Below, piece after piece: positions 1 to 5,142 of a stretch of 5,142 nucleotides of DNA. Source of the DNA: Porphyromonadaceae bacterium UBA2720 (GTDB taxonomy: Bacteria; Bacteroidota; Bacteroidia; Bacteroidales; Muribaculaceae); the NCBI GenBank assembly GCA_002353885.1, contig DEKO01000151.1:1-5142 (forward strand). Reading direction: 5' to 3'. Position numbers and translations under genes: made by a program. The notes under the pieces were generated by a model. It saw only the letters and a program-made list of their open reading frames with translations, searched no databases and was not told where the DNA came from. Each line of letters begins with the position of its first letter. Position 1 is the stretch's first letter.

Positions 1-2
1 AA

Positions 3-19
3 CCCCGAAGGGCTCGGGG
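3..19. repeat. Short GC-rich hairpin at the window edge
   Basis: CCCCGA (3-8) pairs perfectly with TCGGGG (14-19) around a 5-nt loop. An alternative fold of the same bases is CCC-GAA-GGG (4-12), which matches the C-GAA-G loop type of the hairpins downstream. No T-run follows on the + strand, so a + strand terminator is not supported. It may be the outermost hairpin of the 38-319 array or the tail of something lying before the window. The pairing is read directly; the role is unknown. Confidence 0.4.
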
Positions 20-107
20 AGATGACAAAGCGTGTGTTGCACGAAGTGCAGCGCGCGGTGCCCAAAGGGCATTGGCACTCGACCCAATATTGTGCATCGA
101 CGATGCA

Positions 108-248
108 CGCAGCTTGGTCCAAACGATCGACCTTGCAAGTGCCTCGAAGAGGAACTTTATTTGACAGGTCCAAACTATTATGTTTCACTTTGTTGGTCAA
201 AGTTCCTCTTCGAGGCACTTTTGACTTACTCCATACGACCAAGCTGCG
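108..248. repeat. Outer 12-bp inverted repeat arms of the palindrome
   Basis: CGCAGCTTGGTC (108-119) is the exact reverse complement of GACCAAGCTGCG (237-248). The arms enclose the inner 22-bp arms, with 17 and 16 unpaired bases between the two arm pairs on either side. The left arm starts on the last base of the 92-108 hairpin and the right arm ends on the first base of the 248-264 hairpin. The long-range stem and the local hairpins therefore share one boundary base pair but can otherwise form together. Confidence 0.8.
137..220. repeat. Inner perfect 22-bp inverted repeat with 40-nt loop
   Basis: Bases 137-158 and 199-220 are exact reverse complements over 22 bp, separated by 40 nt (159-198). 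Each arm contains a local mini-hairpin (CCTC-GAA-GAGG at 142-152 and CCTC-TTC-GAGG at 205-215). The apical loop holds a further small stem, AAAC (172-175) with GTTT (182-185), on the same centre of symmetry. The stretch could form a cruciform in DNA or a long stem-loop in RNA. No T-run follows 220, so it does not look like a simple intrinsic terminator. Confidence 0.85.
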
Positions 249-286
249 AGGACCTTCGGCCCTCTTGCATGGTCTTTCGTACATAT

Positions 287-325
287 AGCTTCTTCGAAGC
301 TTAATGCGTCTTCGACGCAATTTTT
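287..325 (+). terminator. Possible intrinsic terminator formed by the last hairpins of the array
   Basis: TGCGTC-TTC-GACGCA (305-319) is a perfect 6-bp stem followed by one A and then five T (321-325). A second 6-bp hairpin, AGCTTC-TTC-GAAGCT, lies immediately before it (287-301). A stem followed by a T-run is the layout of a Rho-independent terminator for transcripts entering from the left. The stem and T-run are both short, and the hairpins also belong to the palindrome, so termination is only one possible role. Confidence 0.35.
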
Positions 326-451
326 GCTGCAAAACGCCAAAATAGCAGTTGCACAAGAATGATTCGAAACACCGGGTTTTGCAGGTGACCCCAAATTTTC
401 AAAAATCTTGATGTCCTTTTGTTCTTATGTCGAGTCAAATTGCAGATTATA

Positions 452-509
452 CACCTTTTCGGGTACAACATTGTTCTTCTGTCATAATAATATCACCTAT
501 CGGGTGCAA
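452..509. promoter_or_regulatory. Two direct copies of a dyad motif upstream of the regulator gene
   Basis: CACCTTTTCGGGTACAA (452-468) and CACCTATCGGGTGCAA (494-509) are near-identical direct repeats whose starts are 42 bp apart, about four helical turns. Each contains a small dyad of the form ACC...GGT; in the second copy CACC (494-497) pairs with GGTG (503-506). They lie directly upstream of the promoter core at 527-534. Spaced direct repeats are the usual binding pattern of AraC-type proteins, so autoregulation by the downstream gene is plausible. That is inference; nothing in the sequence identifies the binding protein. Confidence 0.4.
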
Positions 510-526
510 ATGCCAAAGATTTTTAC

Positions 527-534
527 TATCTTTG
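527..534 (+). promoter_or_regulatory. Bacteroidetes-type -7 promoter element for the regulator gene
   Basis: TATCTTTG fits the Bacteroidetes -7 consensus TAnnTTTG and lies 25 nt before the ATG at 560, giving a predicted leader of about 20 nt. No clean TTTG is present at the expected -33 position (about 503). The element overlaps a dyad in which TTTGC (531-535) can pair with GCAAA (546-550), with CC-GAAA-GG inside. The block 526-537 (CTATCTTTGCAA) recurs identically upstream of mutS. Confidence 0.6.
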
Positions 535-559
535 CAACCGAAAGGGCAAAAATGAATGT

Positions 560-2296
560 ATGCACTTTGAATATAGGATAAACAACAAAGTTTTGTCTCA
601 ACTGCGGCGCGTGATGATGATTTGCATCACGTTGCTTGTTTTGTGTCCGATTGCATGGGCCGCTATCGACCGCACCCATATCGACCGCTCCTATCAGCAA
701 TGGTCCACTCTGTCCAGCAAACAGCTAGTGGACATGGGTATAGACTTCCGCAAGAATCAACAACGAATCGACAGTGCCTTCCTGTGTTTCTCCATTGCAG
801 CCAACCGCTATTATGACAAGCATCTGACCGATGTCGACCGCCGCGAGAGTGTTCGGGCATTTCAAATGTTGGGGAGGACTTATTTCTTTGATTACGAGGA
901 TTTCATCAAGGCAGACAGTATCGTCTCGCTGGCAGCGGAGTTGGCTCATCAGCATCATTACGATGACTTGTTGCCCGACATTTTGATAGACCAGTCTTCG
1001 ATCGTTAAAGCATTGAACATGGTTGTGCACGGCACTCAGCGTATAGACACCGTTTCGCTCAACATGCTCAAAACCGCATTCCATCTTGCTTACAAAAATG
1101 GCAACTGGGAGTCTGCACGGGCCAGTTTCTTTAATTTGATGATAAGGTGTATCCAGGTGAATGAGAGCGAATACATTGGTGGCATCATGGACTCGGTGAT
1201 GCGTGTGATGCCTAAATCAGTAGCATGGCAACCCATGGCGGCTCAACTGATTGGTGGCGTACAGGCGTTTAACAATGGCGACTTGAACTCGGCGTTACCC
1301 TTCCTGCAAGCCTTTAAGGCTAGCATTCCCAGGTACACTAATTACAACGAACAGCTGTCGGCTATGATGATAGCCAACACCTATTTGCACACTTGCCTCA
1401 TGAACATGGGGCGCTATGATGCCGCACGCGATTGCCTAGAGGAAAATATTGACATTGCAACCCGCAATCACCAGAGCTTTCATCTGATGGATGCTTATGG
1501 GAATATGGCTCGCTATTATCAATTTTTAGGTGATTCAGTTCAAGCTGAAAAGTACAGGTTGAAGTTCTTGGAATGCCAGGACGAGATTGTCAACAAGAAA
1601 CAGCTCGGCAATGTGGAGCAGCAGCAATTCTTGCGTGCCATGGAGAAGAAGAACCGCGAGGTGGCGCAGTTGGCACAGCAACGCGAAGCACGGGAGAGAA
1701 TCATCTTGTGGGTCAGCATAGCCGCCGCATTGTTGCTGGTGATTGTGGGCATCTTGATATGGCGTAACCGCATAATCGCTCATCGCAACCGACAGCTCTA
1801 CGAACGCATGCAGCAACTGCTTGAACAGGATGAGAAGCTGCTGCACGAATTGCAGCAACAGGCCGTATCAGTGCCCTCAGTCGACCCAGACCCATCAGGC
1901 CATGCTAAGAAAGCACACGGCTCATCGCCGCTCGATGACACAGAGAAGTCCGCACTGCTCCACCGCATCTTCATCGTGATGGAGACTTGCGACGAGGTGT
2001 TTCAGGAAGGATTTACTCTCGATCGCTTGGCTGAACTTGCCCAGGGCAACAGAAACTATGCCTCGCAAGTGATTAATGAGCGGTATGGCATGAATTTCAA
2101 TGCGCTATTGGCCGAATACCGTGTGAAAGAAGCGTGCCGCCGCATGAGTGACAAAGAAAAATATGGCAACCTCACACTCGAAACCCTGGGACGCAGCGTG
2201 GGGTTCAAGTCCAACTCTAATTTTATCAAGACCTTCAAGCGGGTGACCGGACTCACCCCATCGGCCTACTTGCGCCAAAACAATACCAGCTGTTAG
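560..2296 (+). CDS. Membrane-anchored TPR regulator with C-terminal AraC-type DNA-binding domain
   Basis: This 578-residue protein has the build of a one-component transmembrane transcription regulator. Residues 15-34 form a signal peptide with a likely signal peptidase I site after AWA (32-34). Residues about 37-345 are helical and TPR-like, clearest at 281-345, and should lie in the periplasm. A coiled-coil-prone stretch (346-380) leads into one membrane span (about 381-401), followed by RNR and a second Gln/Glu-rich coiled-coil-like stretch (404-435). A polar linker then leads to a two-helix-turn-helix AraC domain (about 466-573; first unit from FTLDRLAELA, second ending GFKSNSNFIKTFKRVTGLTPSAYL). 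There is no histidine kinase, receiver or sugar-binding domain. By inference, TPR contacts outside the membrane control DNA binding inside; the ligand and target genes are unknown. The ATG at 560 is the first in-frame start after a stop at 488-490. ATGs at 614 and 617 would remove the Arg-rich segment before the hydrophobic core, so 560 is preferred. Confidence 0.88.
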   Translation: MHFEYRINNKVLSQLRRVMMICITLLVLCPIAWAAIDRTHIDRSYQQWSTLSSKQLVDMGIDFRKNQQRIDSAFLCFSIAANRYYDKHLTDVDRRESVRAFQMLGRTYFFDYEDFIKADSIVSLAAELAHQHHYDDLLPDILIDQSSIVKALNMVVHGTQRIDTVSLNMLKTAFHLAYKNGNWESARASFFNLMIRCIQVNESEYIGGIMDSVMRVMPKSVAWQPMAAQLIGGVQAFNNGDLNSALPFLQAFKASIPRYTNYNEQLSAMMIANTYLHTCLMNMGRYDAARDCLEENIDIATRNHQSFHLMDAYGNMARYYQFLGDSVQAEKYRLKFLECQDEIVNKKQLGNVEQQQFLRAMEKKNREVAQLAQQREARERIILWVSIAAALLLVIVGILIWRNRIIAHRNRQLYERMQQLLEQDEKLLHELQQQAVSVPSVDPDPSGHAKKAHGSSPLDDTEKSALLHRIFIVMETCDEVFQEGFTLDRLAELAQGNRNYASQVINERYGMNFNALLAEYRVKEACRRMSDKEKYGNLTLETLGRSVGFKSNSNFIKTFKRVTGLTPSAYLRQNNTSC

Positions 2297-2300
2297 CCCC

Positions 2301-2319
2301 CCTCGTTGCTGATAAGAGG
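2301..2319 (+). terminator. Weak hairpin after the regulator gene
   Basis: CCTC (2301-2304) can pair with GAGG (2316-2319) across an 11-nt loop, starting 5 nt after the regulator's stop codon. Only an AT-rich stretch follows, with no solid T-run. It is the only hairpin seen in that spot and is too weak to be called a terminator with confidence, so read-through into mutS remains possible. Confidence 0.2.
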
Positions 2320-2322
2320 ATT

Positions 2323-2364
2323 TAAAATTCTTTATCTCGACCAGCTTTTAATTCCCGAATTTTA
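2323..2364. promoter_or_regulatory. 8-bp inverted repeat just upstream of the mutS promoter core
   Basis: TAAAATTC (2323-2330) is the exact reverse complement of GAATTTTA (2357-2364), with a 26-nt spacer. The right arm ends 2 bp before the -7 element at 2367, so a protein bound to both arms would cover the -33 region. The arms are AT-rich, so chance occurrence is plausible. The pairing is direct observation; operator function is inference. Confidence 0.3.
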
Positions 2365-2366
2365 TC

Positions 2367-2374
2367 TATCTTTG
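2367..2374 (+). promoter_or_regulatory. Bacteroidetes-type -7 promoter element for mutS
   Basis: TATCTTTG matches TAnnTTTG and lies 57 nt before the mutS ATG. The -33 TTTG is not exact; the nearest candidate is TTTT at 2346-2349, closer than the usual 19-21 nt spacing. The 12-nt block 2366-2377 is identical to the one in front of the regulator gene. It implies that mutS can be transcribed independently of the upstream gene. Confidence 0.6.
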
Positions 2375-2393
2375 CAATCCCGAAAAGGGATTG
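2375..2393. promoter_or_regulatory. 7-bp hairpin or dyad at the predicted mutS transcription start
   Basis: CAATCCC (2375-2381) pairs perfectly with GGGATTG (2387-2393) around the loop GAAAA. Given the -7 element just before it, transcription should begin near 2380, inside the dyad. It is therefore more likely to act as a DNA site, or only partly as RNA structure. Its core CCCGAAAAGG (2379-2388) is the exact reverse complement of 454-463 upstream of the regulator gene. Confidence 0.4.
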
Positions 2394-2394
2394 A

Positions 2395-2448
2395 ATGGAC
2401 TTGGTAATGGCCGAACCACTGACAGAAAACGATGGCAAAAGACAATAA
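2395..2448 (+). other. Possible 17-codon upstream ORF overlapping the mutS start
   Basis: An ATG at 2395, with a second in-frame ATG at 2407, opens a reading frame ending at TAA 2446-2448. It encodes MDLVMAEPLTENDGKRQ and overlaps the first 17 bases of mutS in a different frame. It lies within the predicted mutS leader. If translated, it could dampen mutS translation or couple to it. There is no Shine-Dalgarno sequence, which is normal in this group and so gives no guidance. The peptide resembles nothing I recognise and may be chance. Confidence 0.25.
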
Positions 2449-5056
2449 CATAACGCCGATGATGAGGCAGTTCCTCGACATGAAGGCCAAACACCCCGAC
2501 GCGGTGCTGCTGTTTCGTTGCGGCGACTTCTATGAGACCTATATGCAGGATGCCGTGGTGGCCAGCGAGATACTGGGCATCACGCTCACACGCCGCAGCA
2601 ATGGTGCCAGCGGCAACACCGAGATGGCGGGATTTCCGCATCATGCTCTGGACACCTACCTGCCTAAACTGGTGCGTGCCGGCAAGCGTGTGGCCATCTG
2701 TGACCAGTTGGAGGATCCGAAGCTCACCAAGAAGCTGGTCAAGCGCGGCATCACCGAGCTTGTCACGCCCGGCGTGGTGCTGGGGGGCAACATCCTCGAC
2801 CGCAAGGAGAATAACTTCTTGGCGGCGGTGCACTTTGGCAAGGCTCGTCTAGGTGTGGCCTTCCTGGACATCAGCACGGGCGAGTTTCTTGCTGCTGAGG
2901 GTACCATCGACTATGTCGACAAGTTGCTGGGCAACTTCCAGCCTAAGGAGGTGCTCATCGAGCGCAGCCATCGCAAGGACTTCCTGGATGCCGCCACAGC
3001 GCGCTACTTGACGCAGGAGATGGACGACTGGGTGTTCAACCTCGAGTCGGCCCACGACCGGCTGCTCAAGCACTTCGAGACTCGTTCGCTCAAAGGATTC
3101 GGCATCGACAACATGGAGTGTGCCATTGTGGCCGCGGGAGCCATCTTGCACTACCTCGATATCACCCAGCACACCCAGCTTGGCCACATCACCACCCTGT
3201 CGCGCATCGAGGCCGAGCGCTATGTGCGACTTGATAAGTTCACCGTGCGAAACCTTGAACTCATTGAGTCGATGAGCGGCGAGGGCAAGAGCCTGCTCAA
3301 TGTCATCGACCAGACCATCTCGCCCATGGGCGGGCGTCTGATGCACCGATGGATGTTGTTTCCGCTCAAGGATGCACAGGCAGTTAATCGCCGCCTGGGC
3401 GTGGTGGAGCATTTCATGCGCGACGTTGCGGGTCGTGAGTTGCTCACCGAGCAACTGCAGCTTATCGGTGACCTTGAGCGCCTGACATCGAAGGTGGCCA
3501 CCGGTCGCATCAATCCGCGCGAGCTGGTGCAACTCAAGAGTGCATTGCAAGCCATCGAACCCATCAAGCAGCTGTGTCAGAGCAGCGACAACGATGTGCT
3601 ACGCGCCATCGGCGACCAGCTCAATCCCTGTCCTGTCATTGCCCAGCGCATTGCCGATGAGGTCAATCCTGACGCCCCTATCCAGGTCAATCGTGGCAAC
3701 GTCATTCGGTCGGGTGTCGACCCGCAGCTCGACGAGTTGCGCGACATCTCGCACTCAGGCAAAGACTACCTCATGCGGCTGCAGCAGAGCGAGAGCGAGC
3801 GCACAGGCATACCCAGCCTTAAGATTGGTTATAATAATGTTTTCGGCTACTATATCGAGGTGCGCAACACGCACAAGGACAAGGTGCCCCAGGAGTGGAT
3901 ACGCAAGCAGACGCTGGTCAGTGCCGAGCGCTACATCACTCAGGAACTTAAGGAGTATGAGGAGAAAATCCTGGGTGCCGAGGAAAAGATTCTCATCATC
4001 GAGGCCGATCTGTTCAACAAGCTGGTGCAGGATATCAATGACTATATCCCGGCCATCCAGACCGACAGCAGCCTGATTGCGCAGCTCGACTGTCTGTGCG
4101 CCTTCACCCGTGTGTCGCTGGCCAACCACTACAACCGTCCCATTGTCGACGACTCGCTCGACATCGACATCACGGCTGGGCGTCATCCGGTCATCGAGCA
4201 ACAACTGCCTGTGGGCGAGCAATATGTGCCCAATGATGTGCAACTGAGCAACGACGGTCAGCAGATCATGGTCATCACCGGCCCCAACATGGCTGGTAAG
4301 AGCGCGCTGCTGCGCCAGACGGCCCTCATCGTGATCATGGCGCAGATGGGATGTTTTGTCCCAGCCGATTGTGCCCGCATCGGGGTAGTAGACAAGGTGT
4401 TCACGCGTGTCGGTGCTAGCGACAACATCTCGCAGGGCGAGAGCACATTTATGGTCGAGATGACCGAGGCCGCCAGCATCCTCAACAACTTGAGCGAGCG
4501 TTCGCTTGTGCTCTTCGACGAGCTGGGCCGCGGCACGAGCACCTACGACGGCATCAGCATCGCCTGGGCCATCGTCGAGCACATCCATGAGCACCAGGCC
4601 AAGCCCAAGACGCTGTTTGCCACGCACTATCACGAGCTCAATGAGATGGAGCGCACGTTCAAGCGCATCGTCAACTACAATGTCACTGTTCGTGAGGTGC
4701 AAGGCAAGGTGGTGTTCTTGCGCAAACTGGTCAAGGGTGGCAGCGAGCACAGCTTTGGTATCCATGTGGCCAAGTTGGCCGGCATGCCCCCCAGCATTGT
4801 CAACCGTGCCAACGAGGTGCTGCATCAGTTGGAACAGGCCAATCGCAACAGCGACCAGGAGATTGCCCGCAACCTGGGCGACGTGGCTACCAGCCGCAGT
4901 GGCTACCAGCTGAGCATCTTCCAGCTTGATGACCCCGTGCTCGAGCAGGTGCGCGACGAGATTTTGCACATCGACATCAACAACCTCACGCCCATGCAGG
5001 CGCTGAGCAAACTGCACGACATCAAGACCATCCTCACCGGCAAGCAGTCGGAGTGA
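2432..5056 (+). CDS. mutS: DNA mismatch repair protein MutS
   Basis: MutS recognises mispaired and unpaired bases in cytoplasmic DNA and, on ATP binding, becomes a sliding clamp that recruits MutL to start strand repair. The 874-residue protein is full length for the MutS1 family. The N-terminal mismatch-binding domain (about 1-115) carries GDFYET, with the Phe-x-Glu wedge at F33 and E35. Connector, lever and clamp regions follow to about residue 560. The ABC-type ATPase domain has Walker A GPNMAGKS (617-624, K623), the signature region ASDNISQGEST (662-672), Walker B LVLFDE (D696, E697) and the FATHYHEL switch (729-736). Near the C-terminus QLSIF (826-830) fits a beta-clamp-binding motif, followed by a C-terminal segment typical of Bacteroidetes MutS. 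The start at 2432 (MAKDNN) fits the family's short lead-in to the mismatch domain; the earlier ATGs at 2395 and 2407 are out of frame. Base composition looks more GC-rich than the upstream gene. No disruption is visible. Confidence 0.98.
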   Translation: MAKDNNITPMMRQFLDMKAKHPDAVLLFRCGDFYETYMQDAVVASEILGITLTRRSNGASGNTEMAGFPHHALDTYLPKLVRAGKRVAICDQLEDPKLTKKLVKRGITELVTPGVVLGGNILDRKENNFLAAVHFGKARLGVAFLDISTGEFLAAEGTIDYVDKLLGNFQPKEVLIERSHRKDFLDAATARYLTQEMDDWVFNLESAHDRLLKHFETRSLKGFGIDNMECAIVAAGAILHYLDITQHTQLGHITTLSRIEAERYVRLDKFTVRNLELIESMSGEGKSLLNVIDQTISPMGGRLMHRWMLFPLKDAQAVNRRLGVVEHFMRDVAGRELLTEQLQLIGDLERLTSKVATGRINPRELVQLKSALQAIEPIKQLCQSSDNDVLRAIGDQLNPCPVIAQRIADEVNPDAPIQVNRGNVIRSGVDPQLDELRDISHSGKDYLMRLQQSESERTGIPSLKIGYNNVFGYYIEVRNTHKDKVPQEWIRKQTLVSAERYITQELKEYEEKILGAEEKILIIEADLFNKLVQDINDYIPAIQTDSSLIAQLDCLCAFTRVSLANHYNRPIVDDSLDIDITAGRHPVIEQQLPVGEQYVPNDVQLSNDGQQIMVITGPNMAGKSALLRQTALIVIMAQMGCFVPADCARIGVVDKVFTRVGASDNISQGESTFMVEMTEAASILNNLSERSLVLFDELGRGTSTYDGISIAWAIVEHIHEHQAKPKTLFATHYHELNEMERTFKRIVNYNVTVREVQGKVVFLRKLVKGGSEHSFGIHVAKLAGMPPSIVNRANEVLHQLEQANRNSDQEIARNLGDVATSRSGYQLSIFQLDDPVLEQVRDEILHIDINNLTPMQALSKLHDIKTILTGKQSE

Positions 5057-5081
5057 TTATGTGCTTATTAGAAACAAGAAT

Positions 5082-5122
5082 GAAGAATTAAGATGATGGG
5101 ATGTCCCCACTCTTAATTCTTC
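5082..5122. terminator. 12-bp inverted repeat downstream of mutS
   Basis: GAAGAATTAAGA (5082-5093) and TCTTAATTCTTC (5111-5122) are exact reverse complements separated by 17 nt. Inside the spacer GGG (5098-5100) and CCC (5105-5107) can pair again. The repeat begins 25 nt after the mutS stop codon, a usual place for a 3'-end structure. The stem is AT-rich and not directly followed by T residues, so it is more likely a transcript-end stabiliser or bidirectional terminator component than a textbook terminator. Confidence 0.45.
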
Positions 5123-5123
5123 C

Positions 5124-5141
5124 TGACTTCGTCACTTTTTT
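5124..5141 (+). terminator. Small TGAC-TTC-GTCA hairpin followed by six T
   Basis: TGAC (5124-5127) pairs with GTCA (5131-5134) around TTC, then C and T6 (5136-5141). The layout is terminator-like and lies just after the 12-bp inverted repeat, so the two may act together to end mutS transcripts. The stem is only 4 bp. Its TTC loop matches the hairpins of the 5' array. The window ends here, so anything continuing beyond is unseen. Confidence 0.4.
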
Positions 5142-5142
5142 C

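Larger units (their letters stand above)
38..319. repeat. Large imperfect palindrome made of mirrored mini-hairpins
   Basis: This gene-free stretch is symmetric about position 178.5. Left-half hairpins are TGCAC-GAA-GTGCA (38-50), TGCCC-AAA-GGGCA (59-71), GTGCATC-GAC-GATGCAC (92-108) and CCTC-GAA-GAGG (142-152). Right-half hairpins are CCTC-TTC-GAGG (205-215), GAGGACC-TTC-GGCCCTC (248-264, one mismatch), AGCTTC-TTC-GAAGCT (287-301) and TGCGTC-TTC-GACGCA (305-319). Each right-half hairpin lies within about 2 nt of the mirror image of a left-half one. Three of the four pairs differ in stem sequence but remain self-complementary. The simplest reading is two inverted copies of one structured repeat, or one palindromic mobile or RNA element. 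No protein, flanking target duplication or known RNA family was recognised. Confidence 0.75.

Noticed and set aside
22..304. Two overlapping open frames of 88 and 90 codons in the 5' region, and a 65-codon minus-strand frame at 197-394
   Set aside because: They run straight through the hairpin array, have Cys- and Arg-rich composition unlike a folded protein, and have no supporting start signals.
1..360. CRISPR array or integron attC-like recombination site
   Set aside because: There are no regularly spaced identical direct repeats. The repeated units are hairpins with differing stems, and I see no paired attC core boxes (RYYYAAC/GTTRRRY).
635..646. Possible lipobox (LVLC, residues 26-29) in the regulator's signal sequence
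   Set aside because: The residue before Cys is Leu rather than Gly, Ala or Ser, while an AWA signal peptidase I site follows at residues 32-34. A lipoprotein is not supported.
2849..3550. 233-codon open frame on the minus strand
   Set aside because: Antisense to mutS, with His- and Leu-rich composition typical of a reversed coding strand and no domain recognised.
4280..4303. Walker A of MutS reads GPNMAGKSA rather than the more familiar GPNMGGKST
   Set aside because: From knowledge of the family, this variant is usual in Bacteroidetes MutS. The catalytic lysine and serine are present, so it is not a defect.
3755..5017. 420-codon open frame on the minus strand
   Set aside because: It lies wholly antisense to mutS, whose frame is complete with all family motifs. 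The opposite strand stays open because of GC-rich codon use, and the translation shows no recognisable domain.

Overview
The window most likely comes from a Bacteroidales bacterium, with a Muribaculaceae- or Prevotellaceae-like flavour. Three things point there: a MutS with the Bacteroidetes-style Walker A segment GPNMAGKSALLRQ; promoter cores of the Bacteroidetes type (TAnnTTTG) with no Shine-Dalgarno sequences; and a membrane-anchored TPR plus AraC-type HTH regulator of a kind common in that group. Placement below the order is a guess.

Layout. Positions 1-559 hold no convincing gene. Within this stretch, about 38-319 is a large imperfect palindrome centred near 178.5. It has two perfectly paired arm pairs (108-119/237-248 and 137-158/199-220) and four pairs of short hairpins placed at mirror positions. 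About 450-540 holds two near-identical dyad motifs and a promoter core. Positions 560-2296 (+) encode a 578-residue regulator with a signal peptide, periplasmic TPR-like region, one membrane span and a cytoplasmic AraC-type DNA-binding domain. Positions 2297-2431 are the mutS promoter and leader, and 2432-5056 (+) encode a complete 874-residue MutS. Positions 5057-5142 hold a 12-bp inverted repeat and a small hairpin followed by six T, probably the mutS 3' end.

The two genes lie in the same direction, 135 bp apart. Each has its own promoter core, and the two cores share an identical 12-nt block (CTATCTTTGCAA), so they look like neighbours rather than a tight operon. A CCCGAAAAGG-type dyad recurs upstream of the regulator and in the mutS leader, which leaves open a regulatory link that the sequence cannot prove. 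MutS is an ordinary housekeeping mismatch-repair protein; the regulator's signal and targets are unknown.

I see no clear new multi-gene system. The most unusual signal is the 5' palindromic hairpin array. Its paired hairpins differ in stem sequence between the two halves but keep pairing, position and a C-GAA-G loop, which suggests that structure rather than sequence is conserved.
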